A stretch of DNA of 45,648 nt from assembly GCA_013361525.1 (NCBI GenBank), contig JABFXY010000064.1, positions 1 to 45,648 of the forward strand, written 5' to 3'. Source of the stretch: Polyangiaceae bacterium (GTDB lineage Bacteria > Myxococcota_A > Polyangia > Polyangiales > Polyangiaceae). Below are positions 32,142 to 40,303 of this stretch, one piece after another. Numbering within the stretch: position 1 is the first letter of the stretch; each line of letters starts with the position of its first letter. The notes below the pieces were generated by a model. It saw only the letters and a program-made list of their open reading frames with translations, did not search any database and had not been told where the DNA came from. Position numbers and translations under genes: made by a program.

Positions 32142-34850
32142 CTAGCCGTGGGCATCCGCCCATGAGCGACCCCAGCCCACATCGACAACGAGAGGGACGT
32201 CCAGGGGCACGACGTTCTCCATGATTTCGCGGATCTTGGTCGCCGCCTCCTCGGCTCGCTCCTCCGGGACCTCGAAGTTGAGCTCGTCGTGGACGGTGAG
32301 GACCATTCGCGCGCCCGGCACGATTGGGTCTCGAAGCTTCACCATTGCGAGCTTGAGGATGTCCGCGGCCGTTCCTTGAATGGGAGTGTTCTGCGCGATG
32401 CGCTCCGCATACGCGCGGCGCATTCGATCGGAGTTGTGGAGGTCCGGCAGGATGCGCAATCGGCCGAGCAACGTGTGCACGCGATCGGTGCGCTTCGCTT
32501 CGGCGAGCGTCTCTTTCATGAAGCGCGTGACACCCTCGTAGCGCTCGAAATACGCCGTGATGAAATCGGCTGCTTCCTTTCGCGAGATGTCGAGCCGCTT
32601 CGCGAGCGCAGTCTCACCCATTCCGTAGATCACGCCGAAGTTGATGGTCTTGCTCTTGCGTCGCATGTCGTCGGTGACCTGATCGGCGGGGACGCGAAAC
32701 ACTTCCATCGCGGTTCGAACGTGGATGTCCTGCCCCGTTCGGAACGCGTCCACCATCACGGCGTCGTGTGAAAGATGCGCCAGCACACGCAGCTCGATTT
32801 GCGAGTAGTCGGCGCTCAAGAACACCTGCCCCGGGGGAGCGATGAAGGCCTTTCGGATCTCGCGGCCGAGCGCCGTGCGGATCGGGATGTTCTGCAGGTT
32901 CGGCTCTTCGCTCGAGATGCGTCCCGTCGCCGCGACCGCCTGGCGCCAATGCCCGTGAATGCGGCCGCTGCTCGGCAAAATGAGCTTCGGCAGGGCGTCG
33001 ACGTACGTCCCTTTCAGCTTCGCGATCGCGCGGTGCTCGAGGACGATCTTCGGCAGCGGGTGCTCGTCGGCGATGGCTTCGAGCGCCTCCGCGTCGGTGC
33101 TCCGGCCGGTCTTCGTGCGCTTCGTCGCTTTCAGCTTCAGCTCGTCGAAGAGGATCGTCTCGAGCTGGCGCGGCGAGCCGACATTCAGATCTCGATGGCC
33201 CGATGCGGTTTTCGCCTGCTCCTCGAGATCGAAGAGCTCTTTCGTCATGACCTCGCCGAGGTGCCCGAGCACCGATGTGTCGACGAGAACGCCGCGCAGC
33301 TCGAGATCGGAGAGCACGCTCGAGAGCGGCAGCTCCAGATCACGCAGCAGGTTCCAAACCCCAGCCTCCTCCAGGCGCTGGCGCTGCCGCTCCGCCACGC
33401 GGAGCAGGGCATCCGCGAATGGCCCGGCCCATGTGCTCGCCTCCGGCACCTCGACGAATTCGAGCGACGGGACGGGCTTGCCGCGCTGCTTCGGCGCGAT
33501 GGCCTCGAACTTCCCGAGCTTCACACCCGCATCGCGCTCGGCGACGGTGACCATGGCGTGGTCGACCTCCGGGTCGAGCAGGTAGCTCGCGAGCATCGCG
33601 TCGAGCTCGACGCCGTGCAGCTCCATTCCGTTGCGTCGAAGCACGACCTCGATGCGTTTCACGTCGTGGCCGATCTTCGCGATCGAGGCATCGCTGAAGA
33701 TCGGGCCGAGCACACGCGCGACGTCCTGCATCGAGAGCTGCTTCGGCGCGCCGAGCGTGCGATGGCCGACGGGCAAGTAGAACGACTTTCCGGTCTCCAC
33801 CGCGAGGCTGAAACCGCAGACCCCACACCGCATCGCGTCTTCGGGCGTCGAGTGCAGGACGATCGCGAGACGCTTCGCGCGCGCCGCTTCTTTTGCGATC
33901 GCCTCCAACATCGCGAGCTCGAGCACGGTCTGGTTCTCGAGCTTCACGTCCACGGCGCGGACCTTCTGCTCGCGGGGGAGGGACGCGAGCTGCCGTGTGA
34001 AGCCGAGCTCGGTGAAGAGGGCGCGGAGCCGCTCGATGTCGCCGCCTTCGTACGCGAGCGCCTTCTTGTCCAGCGTGACCGGCGCTTGCTCCTGCAGGGT
34101 GACGAGCTTCAGCGACAGGCGCGCGTCGGCTTCGTTGTCGATGAGGCTCTGCCGAATGCGCGCCTTCTTCACATCGCCGATGCGCTGGTAGATCGCGTCG
34201 ACCGAGCCGAACTCGTGCAGGAGCTCGGCCGCGGTCTTGAGGCCGACGCTGGGCACGCCGGGGACGTTGTCGCTGCTGTCGCCGACGAGCGCGAGCAAGT
34301 CGCGCAGCTTGTTCGGGCCCACACCGAACTTGTGCTCGACCTCCGGCGGACCGTAGAGGCGATCGCGCATGGCGTCCCACATCACGCAGCGGTCACCGAC
34401 CAGCTGCATGAGATCTTTGTCGGCGCTGGCGATGACGACGAAGAGGCCTTGTTCGTGCGCCTGCCGCACCAGCGACGCGATCACGTCGTCCGCCTCGCAG
34501 CCGGCGCACGACAGCGTCGGGATGCGATACGCATCGACGATTTCTTTCGCGCGCTTCATCTGAATCGCGAGATCCGGCGGCGCGGGCGGACGGTGCGCCT
34601 TGTAATTGGGGTCGAGCTCGTCGCGGAAGTTGGTCCCGCTCTCCATCGCGACGGCGAGCAACATCGGCTTACGCTCGTCGACGAGCTTCATGATCATTTG
34701 CAACGTGCCGTACGTTGCGTGCGTCGGCTCACCCTGTGCGTTTTGGAGCGGAGCTATCGCGTGGTACGCGCGAAAGACGTACCCGGACAGATCGATGACG
34801 TAGAGGACGTCGGGGCTGCCTGCTTTCGGTAGCTCGGTGGGCCGCGCCAT
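32142..34850 (-). CDS. polA: DNA polymerase I
   Basis: 902 residues. The 5'-nuclease domain (1-~290) shows YVIDLSGYVFRAYHA, CEADDVIASL and GDSSDNVPGVPSVGLKTA. The polymerase domain carries motif A (DYSQIELRVLAH), motif B (RRKSKTINFGVIYGMG) and motif C (VHDELNFE) intact. The middle 3'-5' exonuclease domain is degenerate: motif I, DTE in E. coli, reads LHST, and motif II (KYD in E. coli) reads KRIE, so the metal ligands D355, E357 and D424 are gone. The enzyme should fill gaps and remove RNA primers but not proofread, as in several other bacterial PolA proteins. Confidence 0.96.
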   Translation of the reverse strand: MARPTELPKAGSPDVLYVIDLSGYVFRAYHAIAPLQNAQGEPTHATYGTLQMIMKLVDERKPMLLAVAMESGTNFRDELDPNYKAHRPPAPPDLAIQMKRAKEIVDAYRIPTLSCAGCEADDVIASLVRQAHEQGLFVVIASADKDLMQLVGDRCVMWDAMRDRLYGPPEVEHKFGVGPNKLRDLLALVGDSSDNVPGVPSVGLKTAAELLHEFGSVDAIYQRIGDVKKARIRQSLIDNEADARLSLKLVTLQEQAPVTLDKKALAYEGGDIERLRALFTELGFTRQLASLPREQKVRAVDVKLENQTVLELAMLEAIAKEAARAKRLAIVLHSTPEDAMRCGVCGFSLAVETGKSFYLPVGHRTLGAPKQLSMQDVARVLGPIFSDASIAKIGHDVKRIEVVLRRNGMELHGVELDAMLASYLLDPEVDHAMVTVAERDAGVKLGKFEAIAPKQRGKPVPSLEFVEVPEASTWAGPFADALLRVAERQRQRLEEAGVWNLLRDLELPLSSVLSDLELRGVLVDTSVLGHLGEVMTKELFDLEEQAKTASGHRDLNVGSPRQLETILFDELKLKATKRTKTGRSTDAEALEAIADEHPLPKIVLEHRAIAKLKGTYVDALPKLILPSSGRIHGHWRQAVAATGRISSEEPNLQNIPIRTALGREIRKAFIAPPGQVFLSADYSQIELRVLAHLSHDAVMVDAFRTGQDIHVRTAMEVFRVPADQVTDDMRRKSKTINFGVIYGMGETALAKRLDISRKEAADFITAYFERYEGVTRFMKETLAEAKRTDRVHTLLGRLRILPDLHNSDRMRRAYAERIAQNTPIQGTAADILKLAMVKLRDPIVPGARMVLTVHDELNFEVPEERAEEAATKIREIMENVVPLDVPLVVDVGWGRSWADAHG

Positions 34851-34947
34851 AGGGTCGAAGGCCTACCACGGATCGCCGTCGGTCGATTCGCCCGCGACCG
34901 CTGTGAAAATGACCGGCTTCGCCCGCGGTCCGAGGTAGATCGCAGAC

Positions 34948-37188
34948 GTGGATCCGCAAGAAGCACCGCACGAGGCGCCGGACGCTGCGTTCCTCATCGA
35001 AGCGCGGACGCTGCCGCGAGTCGCTGCCCGCAGGCGAGGGGACGAAGCGATCCTGCCGGGGTCTTCCCTGACCATCACGCGCGCCATCGAGCTGTTCGAC
35101 GCGCAGGCGACGAGCCGCCACATCGACTATGCGGCCCGGTGGCTTCGCTCGAAAGGCGCCGGCTTCTACACGATTGGCAGCGCGGGTCACGAAGGCAATG
35201 CCGCGGTCGCCGCCGCGACGCGCCCGACGGATCCGGCGCTATTGCACTATCGCTCCGGGGCATTTTTCCTCGAGCGTGCACGCCAGCGTCCAGCCGAGAT
35301 CGACCCGGTACGCGCGATCTTGCTCGGCATTGTCGCAGGCACGCAAGAGCCGATCGCCGGCGGTCGTCACAAGGTCTTCGGCAGTCGGGCACTCGAGATC
35401 ATTCCGCAAACGTCGACCATTGCGTCGCATTTGCCCCGCGCCGTCGGGCTCGCCCTTTCGATGGAGCGCGCGAAGAAGCTGAAGGTGTCGCCGCGCTTCG
35501 AGGCCGATTCGATCGTCGTGACGAGCTTCGGCGACGCGTCGGCGAATCACTCCACGCTGACCGGCGCGGTCAACGCAGCTTGCCATTGCGCGTACCAGAA
35601 CCTGCCGATGCCGGTCCTCTTCGTTTGCGAGGACAACGGGATCGGCATCTCGGTCGAGACCCCGCCGGGTTGGATTCGCGCGGCTTACGGCGAGCGCCCG
35701 AATCTCACGTACATCGCGGCCGACGGCTGCGATCTCGTCGAGTCGTACGACGCCTCCGTCCGCGCGGCGGAGCTCGTTCGGACCTCACGCCGACCCGTGT
35801 TCCTACACTTGTCGCTCGTGCGGCTCATGGGCCACGCCGGGTCCGATGCCGAGGCAGCGTATCGATCCCCGCAAAAGATTCGCGAGGACCTTTCGAAGGA
35901 TCCGTTGCTCCGCGCGGCTCGCCTGTTGGTCGAGTCGGGGGCGCTGTCGGGCGACGAGGTCCTCGCTCGCTACGAAGCTGCCCGTGGGCGTGTGATGGGT
36001 ATCGCCCGCGAGGTGGTGGACGCGCCGAAGCTCACGAGCGCAGCGATGGTCGCGGCGCCGCTCGCACCGCGGACCGACGCCGCCGTGGCGAAGGAAGCTG
36101 CGCGGCAGGCCCCCGAGGAAACGCGCGCCACGGCGCACGAGGGCAAGCTCCCGGAGGAGATGGGCCCGCTCACGTTGTCCCTCGCAATCAACCGTGGGCT
36201 CGCCGACGTCCTCGCGACGTACCCCGAAGCGGTCGTGTTCGGTGAAGACGTCGGTCGCAAAGGCGGCGTGTACGGCGTGACGAAGGGCCTCGCGAAGCGG
36301 TTCGGCGTCGGTCGCGTCTTCGACACGTTGCTCGACGAGCAAGCGATCCTCGGCCTCGCGCTCGGAGGTGGGCTCGCGGGGTTGTTGCCAATCGCCGAGA
36401 TTCAATACCTCGCCTACCTACACAACGCCGAGGACCAGCTTCGCGGCGAGGGCGCGACGCTGCAGTTCTTCTCCCAGGGCGCCTATCGAAACCCGATGGT
36501 CGTGCGCATTGCCGGCTACGGCTATCAAAAGGGATTCGGCGGCCATTTCCACAATGACGATTCCGTCACCGTTCTTCGCGACATTCCCGGGATCGTCATC
36601 GCCTCGCCCTCGCGGCCGGACGACGCGGCTTCGATGCTGCGGACCTGTGTCGCTTCCGCCAAGGTCGACGGTTCGGTTTGTGTATTTCTAGAGCCGATTG
36701 CGCTCTACCACACTCGCGATTGGCACGAAGAAGGCGACGCCGCGTTCCTCGCGTCATATCCCCGCGCCGGCGCATCGGCGGATACCCACGTTCCGATTGG
36801 TCGAGGGCGCACCTATGGGGACGGTCGCGATCTCACGATCGTCACCTTCGCGAATGGCGTCTACATGAGCCTCCGCGTCGCAGAGCGCCTGCGTCGAGAG
36901 GGGATCGACGCGCGCGTCCTCGACCTGCGGTGGCTTGCGCCGCTTCCCACCGAGGATCTCCTCCGCGAAGCAAACGCGAGCGGCAAGGTGCTCATCGTCG
37001 ACGAGACCCGGCGGAGCGGCGGGGTCTCCGAGGGCATCTTGGCGGCGCTCGTCGACGCCCGGTTTTCGGGGAAGATGCGCCGCGTGACGAGCGAAGATTG
37101 CTTCATTCCGCTCGGCGATGCTGCGCTCACCGTCCTTCTCTCCGAGGAGACGATCGAAGCCGCTGCGCGCGAGCTGGTCCGCGGCTGA
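34948..37188 (+). CDS. Fused 2-oxoacid dehydrogenase E1 alpha-beta (TPP-dependent)
   Basis: 746 residues. The first ~350 residues are an E1 alpha subunit with the thiamine diphosphate site GDASANHSTLTGAVNAAC through VLFVCEDNGIGI (GDA in place of GDG, as in the fused group). After a linker of about 65 residues (to about 410), the rest is an E1 beta subunit: VFGEDVGRKGGVYGVTKGLA, EIQYLAYLHNAEDQLRGEGA, and the transketolase C-terminal domain with DLRWLAPLPTEDL. It decarboxylates a branched-chain or similar 2-oxoacid and passes the acyl group to lipoyl-E2. Neither E2 nor E3 is in this window, so it must work with distant genes. It is divergent from polA with about 100 bases between. Confidence 0.87.
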   Translation: MDPQEAPHEAPDAAFLIEARTLPRVAARRRGDEAILPGSSLTITRAIELFDAQATSRHIDYAARWLRSKGAGFYTIGSAGHEGNAAVAAATRPTDPALLHYRSGAFFLERARQRPAEIDPVRAILLGIVAGTQEPIAGGRHKVFGSRALEIIPQTSTIASHLPRAVGLALSMERAKKLKVSPRFEADSIVVTSFGDASANHSTLTGAVNAACHCAYQNLPMPVLFVCEDNGIGISVETPPGWIRAAYGERPNLTYIAADGCDLVESYDASVRAAELVRTSRRPVFLHLSLVRLMGHAGSDAEAAYRSPQKIREDLSKDPLLRAARLLVESGALSGDEVLARYEAARGRVMGIAREVVDAPKLTSAAMVAAPLAPRTDAAVAKEAARQAPEETRATAHEGKLPEEMGPLTLSLAINRGLADVLATYPEAVVFGEDVGRKGGVYGVTKGLAKRFGVGRVFDTLLDEQAILGLALGGGLAGLLPIAEIQYLAYLHNAEDQLRGEGATLQFFSQGAYRNPMVVRIAGYGYQKGFGGHFHNDDSVTVLRDIPGIVIASPSRPDDAASMLRTCVASAKVDGSVCVFLEPIALYHTRDWHEEGDAAFLASYPRAGASADTHVPIGRGRTYGDGRDLTIVTFANGVYMSLRVAERLRREGIDARVLDLRWLAPLPTEDLLREANASGKVLIVDETRRSGGVSEGILAALVDARFSGKMRRVTSEDCFIPLGDAALTVLLSEETIEAAARELVRG

Positions 37189-37191
37189 GGA

Positions 37192-37656
37192 CTACTTTCC
37201 CAGCGCGACGTCCTCGATGCAGGTGCGGTACTTCGCGCACTCTTTTTCGGTGAGGCACGTCTCGACCTTTTTCGTCCGCTCCGCCTCGTCCGGGCGCGGT
37301 GGGCTCTTCAGACACGAGGCCGCGCACGTCTGTTCGACGGTGGCGCGCTCGGCCTTCGCTTTTTCGAGCGCCTCCTTGTCTGTCACGTCGCCCGTCTTTG
37401 CGAGGCCTTCGGCTTTCTCGAGGCCACAGTCGACGCTGCGTTTGCAGAGCTTGTCGCAAAAGGCCTTTGCATCGAAAGGCGGAGTTGTCGGCGCGGCCGA
37501 TGCGCTCGATGGTGCAGCGGTGCTCGACCCCGTCGAGACGGATGACGCCGCAGGATCCGTTCGATCCTCGCAGGCACACACGAAACACCCGAACGCGAGG
37601 ACGGACAACACGAGCCGCCATTCGGTTCCGACAAATCCCCCAATACCCATCGGCAT
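37192..37656 (-). CDS. Cysteine-rich lipoprotein
   Basis: About 154 residues. A signal peptide ends at a lipobox-like VCAC, followed by a Ser/Thr/Ala linker and a small domain with paired Cys: FCDKLCKRSVDCG, TCAASC, and ETCLTEKECAKYRTC. The Cys spacing suggests four disulfides. The start is uncertain (ATG at 37656, or GTG at 37674). Such small Cys-rich lipoproteins are frequent in myxobacteria, with no known function. Convergent with the E1 fusion, three bases between the stops. Confidence 0.65.
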   Translation of the reverse strand: MPMGIGGFVGTEWRLVLSVLAFGCFVCACEDRTDPAASSVSTGSSTAAPSSASAAPTTPPFDAKAFCDKLCKRSVDCGLEKAEGLAKTGDVTDKEALEKAKAERATVEQTCAASCLKSPPRPDEAERTKKVETCLTEKECAKYRTCIEDVALGK

Positions 37657-37711
37657 CGTTTCGTCGTCTATCACGCGACATCGAACGCGATAAGAGGGCT
37701 ACCATCTCGTG

Positions 37712-38482
37712 ATGGGAGCTCGCCTTCGCGCGGTGTTCATGGGCTCTGTCGTTGCGGTGCTCGCTGCGCTCGCGCCCGCTCGCGAGACGTCGGCGTGTGG
37801 CAACGAAGTGGAGCTGGCGCTCACGCCGGCCAAGCTCGTCGCCGAGGCCGAGCGGCTCGTCGCCGAAGGTCGTGTGCAGGCCGCGCACGATCGCATCGCC
37901 GCCATCGTCACGGTGCCGAATCCGGAGCTCGGCCAAAATCCGCTGCTCGATCGCGCGCTGATCGTGGGCGCGCTCGTCGTCGTCCGATCCGACGGGGCGC
38001 TGCCCATGCCGCGCGCGGCCGCGAAGGGCGAACGCAAAGAGGCCCAGAAGGAAGGCGCCGACACGGATCGCGTCGCGCGGCTCAAAGAGGCGGTAGCGAT
38101 CCTCGAGAAGGTCGTCGCGACGAGCAAATGGTCACCTCCCGCGACCGAGGCGGATGTCGGCGAAGCGCTCGCGCGGATTCCGGGTCGTGAGGCCGACGCG
38201 AAGAAGATCCTCGAGCCGCTCGAAGCGAAGGCGATCGTTGCGAGCCCGTGGGCTTACGCCGCGCTCGGTCAGCTTCGCTTCCGGACCGATGCAGATCGGC
38301 CGGCTTGGCTCGCGGCGGCGACGCTCGCGGCGGAGCAGCCGGCGCGCACGATGAGTCTCGAGCGGTGCGCGAAGATGACGAAGCGGAAAGAGATCTGCGC
38401 GGGGAAGCTGCCCGACGATGCGATGAAGAAGGAGCCATTTCCCCGCTCCGTGCGCGTTCGTCACCCGTGGGCGCTCGACTGA
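37712..38482 (+). CDS. Exported helical (TPR-like) protein
   Basis: 256 residues. A signal peptide (FMGSVVAVLAALAPARETSA) is followed at once by a single Cys-Gly. The rest is alpha-helical repeats rich in Ala, Glu and Arg (KLVAEAERLVAEGRVQAAHD; RLKEAVAILEKVVATSK; PWAYAALGQLRFRTDADRP), as in TPR-like scaffolds. It ends with no gap before the GTG start of the four-haem lipoprotein gene, so they form one unit; it could help to organise that protein in the periplasm. The divergent lipoprotein gene starts about 55 bases upstream. Confidence 0.65.
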   Translation: MGARLRAVFMGSVVAVLAALAPARETSACGNEVELALTPAKLVAEAERLVAEGRVQAAHDRIAAIVTVPNPELGQNPLLDRALIVGALVVVRSDGALPMPRAAAKGERKEAQKEGADTDRVARLKEAVAILEKVVATSKWSPPATEADVGEALARIPGREADAKKILEPLEAKAIVASPWAYAALGQLRFRTDADRPAWLAAATLAAEQPARTMSLERCAKMTKRKEICAGKLPDDAMKKEPFPRSVRVRHPWALD

Positions 38483-39784
38483 GTGGCGACGAATCATCCG
38501 CCGCCGCGTGTAGGTCGCTGGGTCGCGTTGATCGGCATCCCCGTCGCTGTCGCCGCATTGCTCGGCGCATGCACGGATCTTCCCAACGAGAGCGCCGCAT
38601 CGACGACGGCTACGGCGTCTGCGCCCGCCGCGACATCGACTCCCAGCGCGTCGGGTGAGCCCGTCGTTGCTCACGAAACGAAGCCCGTCGCATCCGGCGC
38701 GGAGCTGGTGGAGCGGTTTCAGTGTGCGCGTTGTCACGACGGCGCGAGGACCGCCGAGGTCCCGCGCGACAAACACTGCGTCCAGTGCCACTTCCAGATT
38801 GGTGAAGGATCGTTCAAGGCGCCGCCCGACATCCTCGCGATGTGGAAGCCGCGCGTGATGCACCTTCGGTTCGTTCCGTCGTTGAGCGGCATCGGTCGCC
38901 TGGTGAAGCCGGCGTGGGCCGAGCAGTTCTTGATGCGCCCGTTCGATCTGCGACCGAGCAGTCACCCGGAGATGCCGCGACTCGCGCTCGACGCGGTCGA
39001 AGCACAGGCGATCGTGGCGCACCTCGCAGCGGGAGCCCCGCCTGTCGGATCGGACGCCACACCGGCAGGCGACGTATCGCGCGGGCGGGTGCTCTTCGAC
39101 ACGAAGACCTGCTCTACCTGTCACACGTTCACAGGCGCGGGGACGCGTGTTCCTCAGCTGCTCGAGCCGTCGAAGATGCAGCGCGATCGCACGCTCGCGC
39201 CGGATCTCCGCTTCGCGCGTGAGCGCCTCATCCCGGAGCGCGTTGCCGCGTACATCGCCGATCCCGCGAGCGTGAAGCCCGACGCAGCCATGCCGAAGCT
39301 CGACATCTCGCGCGAAGAGGCCGCGGATCTCGCCGCGTTCGTTCTTCGCACGCCGCTCGATGCCGTCGCGCCGCCCGCCGCGCCGCCACGGCTACCGTTG
39401 CTCGAACGCGTGGTTTCTTACGACGAGGTCGCGGACAAGGTCCTGCACAAGATCTGCTGGCATTGCCATTCCCAGCCGGATTACGCGCGTGGCGACGGTG
39501 GGCCGGGCAATACGGGCGGCTTCGGGTTCGCGGCGCGGAAGCTCGATTTGTCGAGCTACGAGTCCATCGCGTCGGGTTATCTCGACCGAGCAGGTGAGCG
39601 GCAGAGCTTATTTTCCAAGGGGCCGGGTGGTGAGCCGCTTCTCCTCGAGGCGCTCCTCGCGCGGCAGCGCGAAACCCGCGGGACGATCGGCGAGATTCGC
39701 GGAATGCCGCTCGGTCTCCCGGCCCTTTCAGCCGAGGACATCCAGCTGGTCGAGACCTGGATCGCGCAAGGCCATCCTCGCTGA
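38483..39784 (+). CDS. Four-haem c-type cytochrome lipoprotein
   Basis: 433 residues. A signal peptide ends in the lipobox LLGAC, then a Thr/Ala/Ser linker. Four CxxCH haem-binding motifs are visible: CARCH and CVQCH close together (about 75-100), CSTCH at about 210, and CWHCH at about 330. PDAAMPKLDISREEAADLAAF and GMPLGLPALSAEDIQLVETWI hold the distal Met residues expected in cytochrome c domains. It is a likely outer-membrane or periplasmic electron carrier with no obvious catalytic domain. It follows the TPR-like gene directly (stop TGA then GTG). Confidence 0.85.
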   Translation: MATNHPPPRVGRWVALIGIPVAVAALLGACTDLPNESAASTTATASAPAATSTPSASGEPVVAHETKPVASGAELVERFQCARCHDGARTAEVPRDKHCVQCHFQIGEGSFKAPPDILAMWKPRVMHLRFVPSLSGIGRLVKPAWAEQFLMRPFDLRPSSHPEMPRLALDAVEAQAIVAHLAAGAPPVGSDATPAGDVSRGRVLFDTKTCSTCHTFTGAGTRVPQLLEPSKMQRDRTLAPDLRFARERLIPERVAAYIADPASVKPDAAMPKLDISREEAADLAAFVLRTPLDAVAPPAAPPRLPLLERVVSYDEVADKVLHKICWHCHSQPDYARGDGGPGNTGGFGFAARKLDLSSYESIASGYLDRAGERQSLFSKGPGGEPLLLEALLARQRETRGTIGEIRGMPLGLPALSAEDIQLVETWIAQGHPR

Positions 39785-39796
39785 GTCTGCCACGCG

Positions 39797-39812
39797 AAGG
39801 GCTTGCGCCCTT
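39797..39812 (+). terminator. Hairpin AAGGGC-TTGC-GCCCTT
   Basis: A 6-base perfect stem with a TTGC loop, 13 bases after the cytochrome stop. GC-rich hairpins of this sort often close operons in these genomes, but a T-run is missing here. The next gene starts 30 bases further on. Confidence 0.4.
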
Positions 39813-39841
39813 GCCGCGGACGCGGTCACTTTCGTGTCGCG

Positions 39842-40297
39842 ATGACCGGCGACGACTCGAAACCGAAGGGCGAGGGCGACGACACCCCTCCGCAGACCTC
39901 TCTCGCCGAGCTCGCGAAGCTCGCGCGCGAACGCATCGGACCCGAGCCGGACTACGCAACCCCCGCGGCGCTGAGCACGCTCGCGGCGATCGTTCGGGAT
40001 CTCAAAGGGATGCCGGAGCTCGTGGTCACACGCGAGCACAAACATCGCCTCCGCCTCGGCCGGCGCGGCAAGGTCGGTGCGCTCGGGCTCGAGTACGTCC
40101 CGAAGATCCACGCGCTCGAGCTGCATTTCTTGAGCTGGCCCGGGCTCGATCCAACCGCGCTCAAGATGTACCGATACACCTTCGATCAAGAAAAAGGCGA
40201 TCGCGGGGAATGGCACCGCATGGATGACGGCGGTGAGTTCATCGAGGACGTGCGCGACGCGCTGTCCAAGCTCTACCCCGAGATCGGCCCGACGTAG
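39842..40297 (+). CDS. Hypothetical soluble protein
   Basis: 151 residues; ATG at 39842 with no strong ribosome site. An acidic N-terminus is followed by a mixed fold: LSTLAAIVRDLKGMPELVVT, LRLGRRGKVGALGLEYVPKI then HALELHFLSWPGLDPTAL. No membrane segment or catalytic motif. Not recognised. It is six bases before the diflavin reductase gene, so it is probably in the same transcript. Confidence 0.65.
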   Translation: MTGDDSKPKGEGDDTPPQTSLAELAKLARERIGPEPDYATPAALSTLAAIVRDLKGMPELVVTREHKHRLRLGRRGKVGALGLEYVPKIHALELHFLSWPGLDPTALKMYRYTFDQEKGDRGEWHRMDDGGEFIEDVRDALSKLYPEIGPT

Positions 40298-40303
40298 CTC
40301 GCC

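Noticed and set aside
32775..34832. Long open frame (685 codons) on the plus strand inside polA
   Set aside because: It is antisense to a full, motif-complete DNA polymerase I and arises from the high third-position GC of that gene; its translation is His/Arg/Asp-rich with no domain.
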